NCBI RefSeq assembly: GCF_040649515.1
Contig: NZ_JBEZFP010000002.1
Span: 1-64,000, forward strand
Length of the DNA stretch: 64,000 nucleotides
Reading direction: 5' to 3'
Origin: Yinghuangia elevatio
GTDB taxonomy: Bacteria; Actinomycetota; Actinomycetes; Streptomycetales; Streptomycetaceae
Shown here: positions 25,705-34,016 of the stretch, one piece after another
Layout of the letters: every line of letters starts with the position of its first letter
Numbering within the stretch: the first letter of the stretch is position 1
The notes under the pieces: model-generated
What the model was told of the DNA's origin: nothing
Seen by the model: only the letters and a program-made list of their open reading frames with translations
The model's database searches: none
Position numbers and translations under genes: made by a program

Positions 25705-26970
25705 ATGAGAATCGACCTCTTCCGATCGCGTGCCCGCGTCGCACTGGTCGCGGCGGGCTGCGCGGCCGCCCTGGCCGCGTGCTCCTCCGGAGATGCCGGC
25801 GACGTCCAGCGTGACGGTGCCTCGGCTCCCCGGGGGCCGCAGGCGCCCGGCGACGCCGCCCACCGCGCCGCACCCGCGCCCGCGCCCGGGGCGCCGGCCC
25901 CCGGGACGTCCCCCGCGGCGCCGGCGGGGACCCAGCGCTTCACGCTGGTGGCGACGGGCGACGTGCTGGCCTACCCGTCGATCATGCAGCAGGCGCAGGC
26001 CGACGCCGGCGGCAACGGCTACGACTTCCACAAGATCTACGCCGGCGTGCTCCCCATCGTGCGCGACGCCGACGTCTCGCTCTGCCACATGGAGACCGTG
26101 TACGGAAAGCCGGGCGGCCCGTTCACCGGCTACCCGCTGTTCAAGGCCCCGCCGCAGATCGCCCGCACACTCGCCGACACCGGCTACGACGGCTGCTCGA
26201 CGGCGTCCAACCACACCCTCGACGACGGCTTCTCGGGCATCGAGCGCACGCTCGGCGAACTCGACACCGTCGGCGTCCGGCACGCGGGCTCGGCGCGCAG
26301 CGCCGAGGAGGCGGCCGCGCCGACGATCCTGGACGTCAAGGGCGTCAAGGTCGCCCACCTGTCGTGGACGTACGCGACCAACGGCATCCCGCTGCCCGCG
26401 GACAAGCCCTGGGCCGTCAACGTCGTCGACGTCTCGCGCATCGTCGAGGAGTCGCGCGCGGCCCGCCGCGCCGGTGCCGACATCGTGGTCCTCAGCATGC
26501 ACTGGGGCACCGAGTGGCAGCGCAAGCCCGACTCCGACCAACTCGCCTGGGCCCGCGAGTTGACCGCCTCCAACGACGGCGGCCGCAAGGACGTCGACCT
26601 GATCCTCGGCACCCACAACCACGTCCCGCAGCCGTACGCCAAGGTCAACGGCACGTGGGTGGTCTACGGCATGGGCGACCAGATGGCCAACTTCCCCGGC
26701 CAGGACAAGATGGCCGGCAACTACAGTTCGATCGCCCGCTTCACCTTCGCGCGCGGCGCGGACGGCGGCTGGGCGGTCGAACAGGCCGAGTTCCTGCCGC
26801 AGTTCAGCGACCCGGGCCCGCCGTTCCGCATCGTCAACATCAACGCCGAGATCGCCGCGGGCTCGCCGCGCGCCGGGGCGTACCAGGCTCCGCTGGAGTC
26901 GATCCGGGCCGCCGTGCTGTCCGAGGGGGCGGCGGCCGACGGGCTGCGGGAGTCCGCCGACGGACGGTGA
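25705..26970 (+). CDS. CapA-family (poly-gamma-glutamate type) lipoprotein
   Basis: A 421-residue secreted protein of the CapA/PgsA metallophosphatase-like family. The signal sequence ends at the lipobox L-A-A-C (C26), followed by a Pro/Ala-rich linker to about residue 75. The domain then shows A-T-G-D-V-L near residue 84, M-E-T-V-Y near residue 130, S-N-H-T-L-D-D-G near residue 172, M-H-W-G-T-E near residue 268 and G-T-H-N-H-V-P-Q near residue 306, the usual metal and phosphate ligands. Homologues act in cell-surface polymer synthesis or as esterases. Transcribed alone, followed by another metallophosphatase gene. Confidence 0.88.
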   Translation: MRIDLFRSRARVALVAAGCAAALAACSSGDAGDVQRDGASAPRGPQAPGDAAHRAAPAPAPGAPAPGTSPAAPAGTQRFTLVATGDVLAYPSIMQQAQADAGGNGYDFHKIYAGVLPIVRDADVSLCHMETVYGKPGGPFTGYPLFKAPPQIARTLADTGYDGCSTASNHTLDDGFSGIERTLGELDTVGVRHAGSARSAEEAAAPTILDVKGVKVAHLSWTYATNGIPLPADKPWAVNVVDVSRIVEESRAARRAGADIVVLSMHWGTEWQRKPDSDQLAWARELTASNDGGRKDVDLILGTHNHVPQPYAKVNGTWVVYGMGDQMANFPGQDKMAGNYSSIARFTFARGADGGWAVEQAEFLPQFSDPGPPFRIVNINAEIAAGSPRAGAYQAPLESIRAAVLSEGAAADGLRESADGR

Positions 26971-27126
26971 TTTCGCCGGGCAGCCGGCGATTTCACGGGT
27001 GGTTACGTCGGATTTACCGCGGAAGTCTTGGAACGAACGCGCGTAGACCCTAGGGTCGTGCGCCGTATCTCCGCGCGTTTCGTACTTGTGCCCGAGACAG
27101 TTCCCAGGATTTTCCCAGGAGCGAAA

Positions 27127-28908
27127 ATGACAGTTCTCCGGCGTCGGCACCGCGGGTGGCTCGCGGTGGCCACTGTGGCCGCAGCGAGCCTCATAGGCGG
27201 CCTGACCACTGCGGCACCGGCCTCGGCCGACCGCGGCGCGCCGTCCCGCACGATGGACCTCCAACTGCTCGCGATCAACGACCTGCACGGCAACCTCGAA
27301 CCGCCGCAGGGCAGTTCGGGGAACATCACGGAGATCGGACCCGACGGCGCACCCAAGGCCACCCCCGCGGGCGGCGTCGAGTACCTCGCGACGCAGCTCA
27401 AGACGGCCCGCGCCAAGAACCCCAACTCGCTCACCGTCGCGGCCGGCGACATGATCGGCGCCAGCCCCCTGCTGTCCGGCCTGTTCCACGACGAGCCCAC
27501 CATCGAGGCGCTCAACGGCCTGGGCCTGGACGTCAGCTCGGTCGGCAACCACGAGTTCGACGAGGGCCGCGCCGAGCTGCTGCGCATGCAGAACGGCGGC
27601 TGCCACCCGAAGGAGGGCTGCTACAAGCCCAGCGGCGCGGAGTTCGGCGGCGCCGACTTCGAGTACCTCGCCGCCAACGTCGTCGACCAGCGCACCGGCC
27701 TGCCGATCATGGCGCCGGTCGGCATCAAGTACGTCAACGGCGCCTGGGTCGGGTTCATCGGCATGACGCTGGAGGGCACGCCCGACATCGTCACCGCCGA
27801 GGGCGTGAAGGGCCTCAGGTTCAAGGACGAGGTCGAGACCGCCAACCGCTACACCAAGCTGCTCAAGCTGCTCGGCATCAAGTCCATCGTCGTGCTGCTG
27901 CACGAGGGCGGCCTGCCGTCGAGCAACGTCTACAACTACGACTGCAACGCGGGCGGCTCACTCGGACTCAGCGGCCCGGTCGTCGACATCGCCAAGAACC
28001 TCGACTCCGAGATCGACGCCGTCGTCACCGGCCACACGCACCAGTCGTACGTGTGCAGCATCCCCGACCCCAAGGGCCAGCCCCGCCTGGTCACCAGCGG
28101 CGCGTCCTTCGGCCGCCTCTACACCGAGATCAACCTGACGTACGACATGCGCACACGCGACATCGTGCGCACCAAGGTCGCCGCGGCGAACCACGTCGTA
28201 CGTCGTGACGTCGCCAAGGACCCGGTGATGACCTCGGTCATCACCGAGTGGAACAAGCTCGCGGCCCCGGTCGCGAACCGCCAGGTCGGCTGGATCGCCG
28301 GCAAGATCGACGGACGCGGCTCCACCGCACCGGAGAGCCCGATGGGCGACCTGATCGCGGACGCGCAACTGGAGGCGACCGCCGCACCGGACAAGGGCGC
28401 CGCGCAGCTGGCGTTCATGAACCCGGGCGGCATCCGCAGCGACTTCGCGTACGAAGGCCCCGAGGGCAACGGCGTCGTCACGTACGCCGAGGCGTTCACC
28501 GTCCAGCCGTTCACCAACATGATGGTGACGCAGACCCTCACCGGGCAGGCGATCCTCGACGTGCTGGCCCAGCAGGTCACCGGCGCCAACGCGGCGAACC
28601 CGCGCTGGCTCCAGGTCTCGAAGGGCTTCACCTACACCGTCGACCGGTCGCAGACCGGCGCCGCGAAGATCGTCGCGGGCAGCGTCAAGCTCAACGGCGA
28701 GCCGATCGACCCGGCGAGGACCTACCGCGTCTCGGTCAACGAGTTCCTGGCCGGCGGCGGCGACGGCTTCCCGGCCCTCGCGACCGGCACGGACAAGCTG
28801 GTGGGCTCCTCCGACCTGGACGCCCTGCTCGCCTACCTGGGCGCGCACTCGTCCGCGACCGCCCCGCTCCCGGTCCCGGCCGCGGACCGGATCACCTTCA
28901 CCGGCTGA
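27127..28908 (+). CDS. Secreted 5'-nucleotidase / metallophosphatase (UshA-like)
   Basis: A 593-residue exported enzyme that would release phosphate from nucleotides outside the cell. A signal peptide of about 37 residues ends A-P-A-S-A. The calcineurin-like domain shows I-N-D-L-H-G-N near residue 56, A-G-D-M-I-G near residue 109, G-N-H-E-F-D near residue 138 and T-G-H-T-H near residue 303. The C-terminal 5'-nucleotidase domain follows, with N-P-G-G-I-R near residue 435 and a G-G-G-D-G-F segment near residue 543. CAGGAG precedes the ATG. No Pho-box was looked for by score. It ends before a strong terminator. Confidence 0.93.
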   Translation: MTVLRRRHRGWLAVATVAAASLIGGLTTAAPASADRGAPSRTMDLQLLAINDLHGNLEPPQGSSGNITEIGPDGAPKATPAGGVEYLATQLKTARAKNPNSLTVAAGDMIGASPLLSGLFHDEPTIEALNGLGLDVSSVGNHEFDEGRAELLRMQNGGCHPKEGCYKPSGAEFGGADFEYLAANVVDQRTGLPIMAPVGIKYVNGAWVGFIGMTLEGTPDIVTAEGVKGLRFKDEVETANRYTKLLKLLGIKSIVVLLHEGGLPSSNVYNYDCNAGGSLGLSGPVVDIAKNLDSEIDAVVTGHTHQSYVCSIPDPKGQPRLVTSGASFGRLYTEINLTYDMRTRDIVRTKVAAANHVVRRDVAKDPVMTSVITEWNKLAAPVANRQVGWIAGKIDGRGSTAPESPMGDLIADAQLEATAAPDKGAAQLAFMNPGGIRSDFAYEGPEGNGVVTYAEAFTVQPFTNMMVTQTLTGQAILDVLAQQVTGANAANPRWLQVSKGFTYTVDRSQTGAAKIVAGSVKLNGEPIDPARTYRVSVNEFLAGGGDGFPALATGTDKLVGSSDLDALLAYLGAHSSATAPLPVPAADRITFTG

Positions 28909-29024
28909 CCGCCTGACCGCGTGACCGGCTGACCGGTTGCCTGGTTGACCGCCTGACCGGGTTGCTCCTCGGGTCACTCGGCCCGCTCGGCCGGGCAGCA
29001 CGGACGATCTGACGGGCAGACAGA

Positions 29025-29065
29025 ACGAGGGCCCCGCACACCTTCTGGGTGTGCGGGGCCCTCGT
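29025..29065. terminator. 18-bp perfect hairpin after the 5'-nucleotidase gene
   Basis: Arms 29025-29042 and 29048-29065 are exact complements around a five-base loop. It sits between the nucleotidase and a small converging ORF and can act in both directions. Confidence 0.88.
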
Positions 29066-29119
29066 CATCGGGTGACGGTGCCACGTGCGGTTGTGCCGCG
29101 TCTGGGGGTGGACCGGACC

Positions 29120-29281
29120 TCAGGCCACGCGGCGCAGGGCCGCCGTGACGCGCGATGTCGCGACCGACCGGGCATACCGACGGCGGCGCGCGATGATCGC
29201 GAGGAGCGGGCCGTGGGCGTAGGGCGATGCGGGGGCGGCGGTCGTCGGGGCGGCGGAGCGGGGCTGGGTCGCGGTCGTCAT
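29120..29281 (-). CDS. Small hypothetical protein, 53 residues
   Basis: A short frame from ATG at 29281 to TGA at 29120. Its third codon positions are almost all G or C, like real genes here, and GAGAAG lies at ribosome-site distance. The product starts with a Thr/Ala/Pro-rich stretch, then H-G-P-L-L-A-I-I-A and a strongly basic end with a four-Arg run. It is flanked by a terminator at its 3' side. No family recognised; it could be a small basic nucleic-acid- or membrane-associated protein. Confidence 0.5.
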   Translation of the reverse strand: MTTATQPRSAAPTTAAPASPYAHGPLLAIIARRRRYARSVATSRVTAALRRVA

Positions 29282-29476
29282 GGCACTTCTCGTTTCGGTC
29301 GGTGACCGTTCCTGGGGGGAGCGGCGCTGACGAGATCAAATTTATGCGTCGGGCCCGACACCGGGCGTCCCCCGCAGGTCGGCGATTGCCGGGCCTCCAC
29401 TGGTGGGCCTCGGCGGCGATACGTACGACTTGAGGAGGAGGGCACCGCGTGATCCGTCTCAGGGTCACCCCGGAGC

Positions 29477-29505
29477 TTGAACCCTTGCATCCGTGCATGT
29501 ATCTC
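29477..29505 (+). promoter_or_regulatory. Promoter candidate of the thiolase-like gene
   Basis: TTGAAC (29477-29482), 17 bases, then TATCTC (29500-29505), 49 bases before the start codon. The gap between the small minus-strand ORF and this gene (29282-29554) holds nothing else recognised. Confidence 0.45.
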
Positions 29506-29554
29506 TGGTGCGCGGCCGCGATCCCCACCGCGGCCCGCAGGGGAGGAGTCCGCC

Positions 29555-31027
29555 ATGACCTTGGATCCGCGTACGCCGGTGCTCGTGGGAGCGGCCGCCG
29601 TCCAGCAGCGGGACGACCGGCCGGGGGGCGGGCTCGACGCCATCGGACTCATGACCGCGGCCACCGAGGCCGCCGCGGACGACGCCGGGCCGGGCGGCAA
29701 GCTGCTGGCGGCGCTGGACCGGGTGCTGATCCCGCGCGGCATGTGGGGGCCGGGGGACCCCGGACGCCGCATCGCCGGCCGGTTCGGCGCCGGGGGCGCG
29801 CGTACGCTCGTCGCCGAACTGGGTGTGCTCCAGCAGACGCTGCTCACCCACGCGCAGACCCTGATCGCGGCCGGCAACGCGGATGTGGTGCTGGTCACGG
29901 GCGCCGAAGCCGGGTATCGCGACCGCAAGTTGCGCGGCACGGGGCTCCCGTCGATCACCGAGCCGCTGCCGAACACGCCGCCCGACCAGGTGCTCAGCCC
30001 GGTGGGCGACATCCTGCACCGCATCGAGATCGAGCGCGGACTGCCCGTCCCGGTGCGGCAGTACGCGATTCTGGAGTCGGCCCTGCGGCACGCCGAGGGG
30101 CTGTCCCTGGAAGACCACGCGGCGCGCGTCGCCGAGTTGTGGTCGCGGTTCGCGGACCGCGCGGTCGACAACCCCGACGCATGGCACCGCGCGCCGGTCG
30201 GCGCCGACGTGATCGCCGCCTCGTCGGCGGCGAATCCGATGATGGCCCGCCCGTACACGCGTACGCACTGCTCGCGCGCGGGCGTCGACCAGGGGGCCGG
30301 GCTGATCCTGTGCTCGGCGGAGGCCGCGGAGCGGTACGGAGTGCCGCGCGACCGCTGGGTGTTCCCCTGGGCCGCGGCGGAGTCGAACCAGATGGTGCCG
30401 ATCGTCGCCCGGGCGCAGCTGCACCGGTCGCCGGGGTTCGCGGCGGTGGGGGCCTGGCTCACCGCGTACACGGGTGTCGCGGCGTCGGATGCCACGTATG
30501 TGGACCTCTACAGCTGCTTCCCGGCCGCTGTGCGCATCCAGGCCGCCGAACTCGGGCTGGAGGACCGGCAGGACCTGACGGTGACCGGCGGCATGTCGTT
30601 CGCGGGCGGACCGCTCAACAGCTATGTGCTCCAGTCGACGGTCGCGATGGCGAAGGTGCTGCGCGGCGACCCCGCGGCCACCGGACTTGTGACGTGCGTG
30701 TCGGGGATGGTCACCAAGCAGGCGGGCGCGGTGTGGTCGGCGACGCCGCCCGCCACACCGTTCCACGGGGAGGACCTGTCGGCGCGTACCGCCGAGGCCG
30801 CGACGACGTGCGAGGTCGTCGGGGACTACCGGGGATTGGGCGCGGTGGACGGCTACACGGTCGTGGAAGGACCGGAGGGTCCGACGCAGGCCGTCGCGGT
30901 CGTCGCGGTGCCGGGCGGCGCGCGCACGGTCGCGACGTCGACGGACCCCGATGTCGTCGCGGCGTTCTGCGAGGGCGAGTGGGTCGGCAGGCATGTGCAC
31001 GTGACGGAGGCCGAGTTGGCGCTGTGA
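29555..31027 (+). CDS. Thiolase-like protein (acetyl-CoA acetyltransferase family, atypical)
   Basis: A 490-residue thiolase-fold protein. The N-terminus P-V-L-V-G-A-A-A-V and A-A-G-N-A-D-V-V-L-V-T-G-A-E-A near residue 105 match the family, and residues about 410-490 form the extra C-terminal domain seen in thiolase-like protein type 1. The nucleophilic cysteine of classical thiolases is not at its usual place in the Q-Q-T-L-L-T-H region near residue 93, and the late C-x-G-G-G box is replaced. So carbon-carbon cleavage by the normal mechanism is doubtful and it may bind acyl-CoA or act on an unusual substrate. GGGGAGGAG precedes the ATG. It converges on the UGSC operon. Confidence 0.82.
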   Translation: MTLDPRTPVLVGAAAVQQRDDRPGGGLDAIGLMTAATEAAADDAGPGGKLLAALDRVLIPRGMWGPGDPGRRIAGRFGAGGARTLVAELGVLQQTLLTHAQTLIAAGNADVVLVTGAEAGYRDRKLRGTGLPSITEPLPNTPPDQVLSPVGDILHRIEIERGLPVPVRQYAILESALRHAEGLSLEDHAARVAELWSRFADRAVDNPDAWHRAPVGADVIAASSAANPMMARPYTRTHCSRAGVDQGAGLILCSAEAAERYGVPRDRWVFPWAAAESNQMVPIVARAQLHRSPGFAAVGAWLTAYTGVAASDATYVDLYSCFPAAVRIQAAELGLEDRQDLTVTGGMSFAGGPLNSYVLQSTVAMAKVLRGDPAATGLVTCVSGMVTKQAGAVWSATPPATPFHGEDLSARTAEAATTCEVVGDYRGLGAVDGYTVVEGPEGPTQAVAVVAVPGGARTVATSTDPDVVAAFCEGEWVGRHVHVTEAELAL

Positions 31028-31043
31028 GGCGCGGGGCGCGCGG

Positions 31044-31382
31044 TCAGTGGCCTTCGGGGTAGTGGACGTCGATCTGCCATGCGGCGCGCTGTACGGCGGT
31101 CAGGCGCTGTTCGGCCATGCGCCGCGTGATGTCCTGCGGTACGAGGCAGTCCGCGCACGCCTCGGGCCCCGCCACGACGGTCAGTGACACGGCGAAGTCG
31201 CCGGTGCGCGCGATGTCGAGGCGGTAGTCGTCGGCCGCAAGGCCGTTCGCGAGCGGGGCGAGGGCGGCGGTGAGGGCCTCGTCCGTGGGGGCCCCGTCGG
31301 TGGGAGCCGGGTCGGTCGGGGGCCCGTCGGTGGGGGCGTTGGTGCGGGCGTTGGTGTTGGATGCGTTGGGCGAGGCGGTCAC
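31044..31382 (-). CDS. Small hypothetical protein coupled to the UGSC-family gene
   Basis: A 112-residue protein. The first 35 residues are a Thr/Pro/Asp low-complexity leader made of P-T-D-G-x repeats; the rest (R-L-D-I-A-R-T-G-D-F, then G-P-E-A-C-A-D-C-L-V-P) is a compact domain with a C-A-D-C pair. The GTG at 31382 overlaps the stop of the upstream UGSC-family gene. The paired cysteines and tight coupling to a redox-motif protein suggest a common function, but no family is recognised. Confidence 0.65.
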   Translation of the reverse strand: MTASPNASNTNARTNAPTDGPPTDPAPTDGAPTDEALTAALAPLANGLAADDYRLDIARTGDFAVSLTVVAGPEACADCLVPQDITRRMAEQRLTAVQRAAWQIDVHYPEGH

Positions 31383-31918
31383 GCGCGTACCTCCGGCTTC
31401 GCGGTGAAGAGTTCGAGCGTGCGCTCGACGGCATCGGCGGCCATGGCGTCGAGCTGCGCGTCGGAGGAGCCGCCGAGAGGGCCGGGCACGGTGAGGACGC
31501 GGGCCTGCGGGAGCCCGTACAACGCGGTGACCTGCTCGGCCAGTTCGGTGAACCCGGCGGTGGCCAGGAGGACGGTCGGCAGGCCGAGCTGCTCCAGTTC
31601 GACGGTGTCGTGCGCGCTCCAGGAGGTGCACGAACCGCAGTCGGCCGATCCGGTGATGACCAGGTCGGCTTCGGCGCGCAGGCGTTCGACGACCTCGGGT
31701 TCGGCGGGCAGGGCGGCGCTGACCTTGGCGATCTCCAGGGTCACGGTGGCGCCGGTGCGCTCGGCGACCAGGCGGGCGATCGCGCCCTGGATGTACCCGG
31801 CGTGCGGCTTGAGGTTGTCGAGGACGGCGATGCGCTTACCGGACAGGAGTTCGGGGCTCGGCGCCAGCTCCTTGGCGGGCGTGCCGACGCGGCCCTCGGG
31901 GGACAGGATCTCGATCAT
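31379..31918 (-). CDS. UGSC-motif family protein, cysteine form (C-G-S-C)
   Basis: A 179-residue protein with an alpha/beta pattern starting I-A-V-L-D-N-L-K-P near residue 30. Near residue 94 it carries S-A-D-C-G-S-C-T, i.e. the motif that gives the UGSC family its name, with cysteine where some members have selenocysteine. The motif is thioredoxin-like in spacing (two residues between C94 and C97) and suggests thiol or selenol redox chemistry; no reaction is established. Middle gene of a three-gene operon with overlapping stop/start to the downstream small protein. Confidence 0.8.
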   Translation of the reverse strand: MIEILSPEGRVGTPAKELAPSPELLSGKRIAVLDNLKPHAGYIQGAIARLVAERTGATVTLEIAKVSAALPAEPEVVERLRAEADLVITGSADCGSCTSWSAHDTVELEQLGLPTVLLATAGFTELAEQVTALYGLPQARVLTVPGPLGGSSDAQLDAMAADAVERTLELFTAKPEVRA

Positions 31919-32050
31919 CTGGGGTCCTTCTGCGGTCCGGCCGGCATGCGGCGGCGGGGGTGCGGCGGTGGAGGTATGACGGCGGGGGTGCGGCGGCAGG
32001 GGGCGACGGCAGGGTGCGGGTGGGGGTGCGCGGGTGGGGGCGGGGTGGCG

Positions 32051-33106
32051 TCAGGCGAACGGGACGGTGACGCTGCGGGTGCGGCCCCAACTCGGCACGA
32101 CGAACGACTGCTTGCCCGGACCGCCGGACACCAGCACACGGATGTTCTCCGGGTGGTCGGTCATGGGCATGAGGTCGTCGTCGCGGAGTGCCTTCATCCA
32201 CGGGCGCCACAGGTTGGCGGTGAAGTGCGCGCGGAAGTCCCCGGCGGGACGGCGGGCCTTCTCGTACAGGTACGACTGCACGTCCTGCCGCGCCCACCCC
32301 GCGCCCGCGATCGTCGCGGCGTGCTCGGGGCCCAGGACGACGAAGTACTCCGCGTCGGACACCACCGCGTTGTTGGTGCCGAACGTCGCCATCACGGTCG
32401 CGGCCTTGTCCAGGATCCCGGCGGGCTCGCGGCTCTCCATGTCGTGGAAGTTGTGCGGATTCTCCATGCCCGCGACCGTCACCGCGCTGGCGGTGTCGAG
32501 GCCGAGGGTGCGCGGGTACGCGGGCCACGGGCTCGCCGCGGTGTTCTCCGCGAAGCAGAAGGTGTACTTCGACGGTTGGCCGTGTGTGGAGGCGTCGCCG
32601 AGGCCGGCGCCGTCGTGGCCCTTCGCGGTGCCGCCCGCCACGTGCATCATCACGAAGCGCACCGCGCGACCGAGGGTGGCGTTGGCGCGGTTGCCCGGGC
32701 CGAGCGTCCCCGTTCCGGCGTTGAAGCCGCAGCGTTCGACGGCCTCGCCGTGCACGAGGACCATCGCCGAGACCGGGTGCGTGGTCGAGTTGACGCCACG
32801 CAGGTTGAACTCGGGGGCGACGAGGCCGCGTACGGCGGCGACGAGGACGGGCAGCAGGTTGGGGGTGCACCCGGCCATCACGGCGTTGACCGCGAGGACG
32901 CGCGGCGTGGCCTCGCCGAGTCGGGGCGCGAGCGTGCCGATGATTTCGTCGGGGTCCCCGTCGTAGGCCGCGAGCATCGCGTCGACGCGCTGCGGAGTGG
33001 GGGCCACGACGGGAAGGCCGTCGCCCCAGCCCCGGGATTCGAGGAAGGCGTACAGGGCTTCGGGGGACTCGTCGGCGATGGTGAGGGCGGTGTCGAGGGT
33101 TGTCAC
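32051..33106 (-). CDS. Hypothetical protein associated with the UGSC-family operon
   Basis: A 351-residue protein without a signal peptide or membrane segment. It contains W-G-D-G-L-P-V-V-A-P-T near residue 27, V-M-A-G-C-T-P-N near residue 76 and several conserved-looking His/Asn blocks (N-P-H-N-F-H-D-M-E-S near residue 210). I know of similar proteins beside UGSC-motif genes but not of a tested function. The GTG at 33106 is chosen because the sequence after it (T-T-L-D-T-A) is the first protein-like text and the preceding bases contain the operator dyad. First gene of the operon; 132-base gap to the next. Confidence 0.7.
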   Translation of the reverse strand: MTTLDTALTIADESPEALYAFLESRGWGDGLPVVAPTPQRVDAMLAAYDGDPDEIIGTLAPRLGEATPRVLAVNAVMAGCTPNLLPVLVAAVRGLVAPEFNLRGVNSTTHPVSAMVLVHGEAVERCGFNAGTGTLGPGNRANATLGRAVRFVMMHVAGGTAKGHDGAGLGDASTHGQPSKYTFCFAENTAASPWPAYPRTLGLDTASAVTVAGMENPHNFHDMESREPAGILDKAATVMATFGTNNAVVSDAEYFVVLGPEHAATIAGAGWARQDVQSYLYEKARRPAGDFRAHFTANLWRPWMKALRDDDLMPMTDHPENIRVLVSGGPGKQSFVVPSWGRTRSVTVPFA

Positions 33107-33120
33107 ACGCAAGAAGTTAG

Positions 33121-33188
33121 CCTGACGAGTCGTCAGGTTCAATGGTGGTGTTCGATAATCCGAATCACATAATTGATTTGTCGAACAC
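33121..33188. promoter_or_regulatory. Divergent promoter with two dyads
   Basis: CCTGACGAGTCGTCAGG (33121-33137) is a perfect 8-bp dyad with one central base, 15 bases before the minus-strand start. GTGTTCGA (33148-33155) and TCGAACAC (33181-33188) form a second dyad spaced by 25 AT-rich bases, next to the SDR start. Both lie in the 110-base gap shared by the UGSC operon and the SDR. Confidence 0.65.
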
Positions 33189-33216
33189 AACGGAAACAAC
33201 TGCGCAAGGAGTCCCT

Positions 33217-34014
33217 GTGGCTGTGGACATCGATCTGGGCGGGCGAACGGCGCTGGTCACCGGCGGCGGCGCGGGCATCGGGCGGGCGGTGTGCGTCTGG
33301 CTGGCCCGGGCCGGGGCCGACGTGGTGGTCGCCGACCTGCGCGGGGAGGCCGCCGAGGAGACCGCCGCGCTAGTGGCGGCGGAGGGCGTACGGTCCCTCG
33401 CGTGCGCGTTCGACGCGACCGATCCCGCACAGGTGGCGCGCGTCGTCGACGCGGCCGTTGCGGAGTTCGGCGGGATGGACATCGCCGTCAACAACGTGGG
33501 GATGACGGCCGGTCACGGTGCGTCGGCATTCGTCGACTGGACGCCGCAGGGGTTGCGTGACGTGGTCGGCGTGAACCTGATGGCGACGGCGTACTCGTGC
33601 CAGGCGGAGGCGCGGGCGATGATCGCGGGCGGCCGGGGCGGCTGCATCGTGAACGTGAGTTCGGGGGAGACCACGCGGCCCGCGCCCGGACTCGCCCCGT
33701 ACGGTGCGGCCAAAGCCGCGGTGAACCACCTGACGCAGACCCTTGCCGTGGAGTTGGCGGCGCACCGCATCCGGGTCAACGCGGTGGCGCCGGGGACGAC
33801 GCTGACCGAGCAGGTCGCGGCGTCGCTGACCCCCGAGTTCCAGGCGGCGCTGCTGGGGGCCATCCCGCTGGGGGCGTTGTCCGAGCCGGACGACATGGCC
33901 CGGCTGGTGCTGTTCGTGGTGTCCGACCTCGCGGCGCACACGACCGGGCAGTTCCTGCTGTCGGACAACGGGGCGTTCTTGTCGCGGAGCCGACCGGCGT
34001 ACGACGTGAAGTGA
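33217..34014 (+). CDS. Short-chain dehydrogenase/reductase
   Basis: A 265-residue classical SDR. T-G-G-G-A-G-I-G near residue 15 binds NAD(P), N-N-V-G near residue 94 stabilises the sheet, V-N-V-S-S near residue 146 and Y-G-A-A-K near residue 163 provide the Ser-Tyr-Lys triad. The GTG at 33217 follows CAAGGA and gives the standard family length; the ATG at 33142 would run through the operator. Divergent from the UGSC operon under a shared control region, which suggests one pathway. Only two bases separate its stop from the converging FUSC gene. Confidence 0.88.
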   Translation: MAVDIDLGGRTALVTGGGAGIGRAVCVWLARAGADVVVADLRGEAAEETAALVAAEGVRSLACAFDATDPAQVARVVDAAVAEFGGMDIAVNNVGMTAGHGASAFVDWTPQGLRDVVGVNLMATAYSCQAEARAMIAGGRGGCIVNVSSGETTRPAPGLAPYGAAKAAVNHLTQTLAVELAAHRIRVNAVAPGTTLTEQVAASLTPEFQAALLGAIPLGALSEPDDMARLVLFVVSDLAAHTTGQFLLSDNGAFLSRSRPAYDVK

Positions 34015-34016
34015 CG

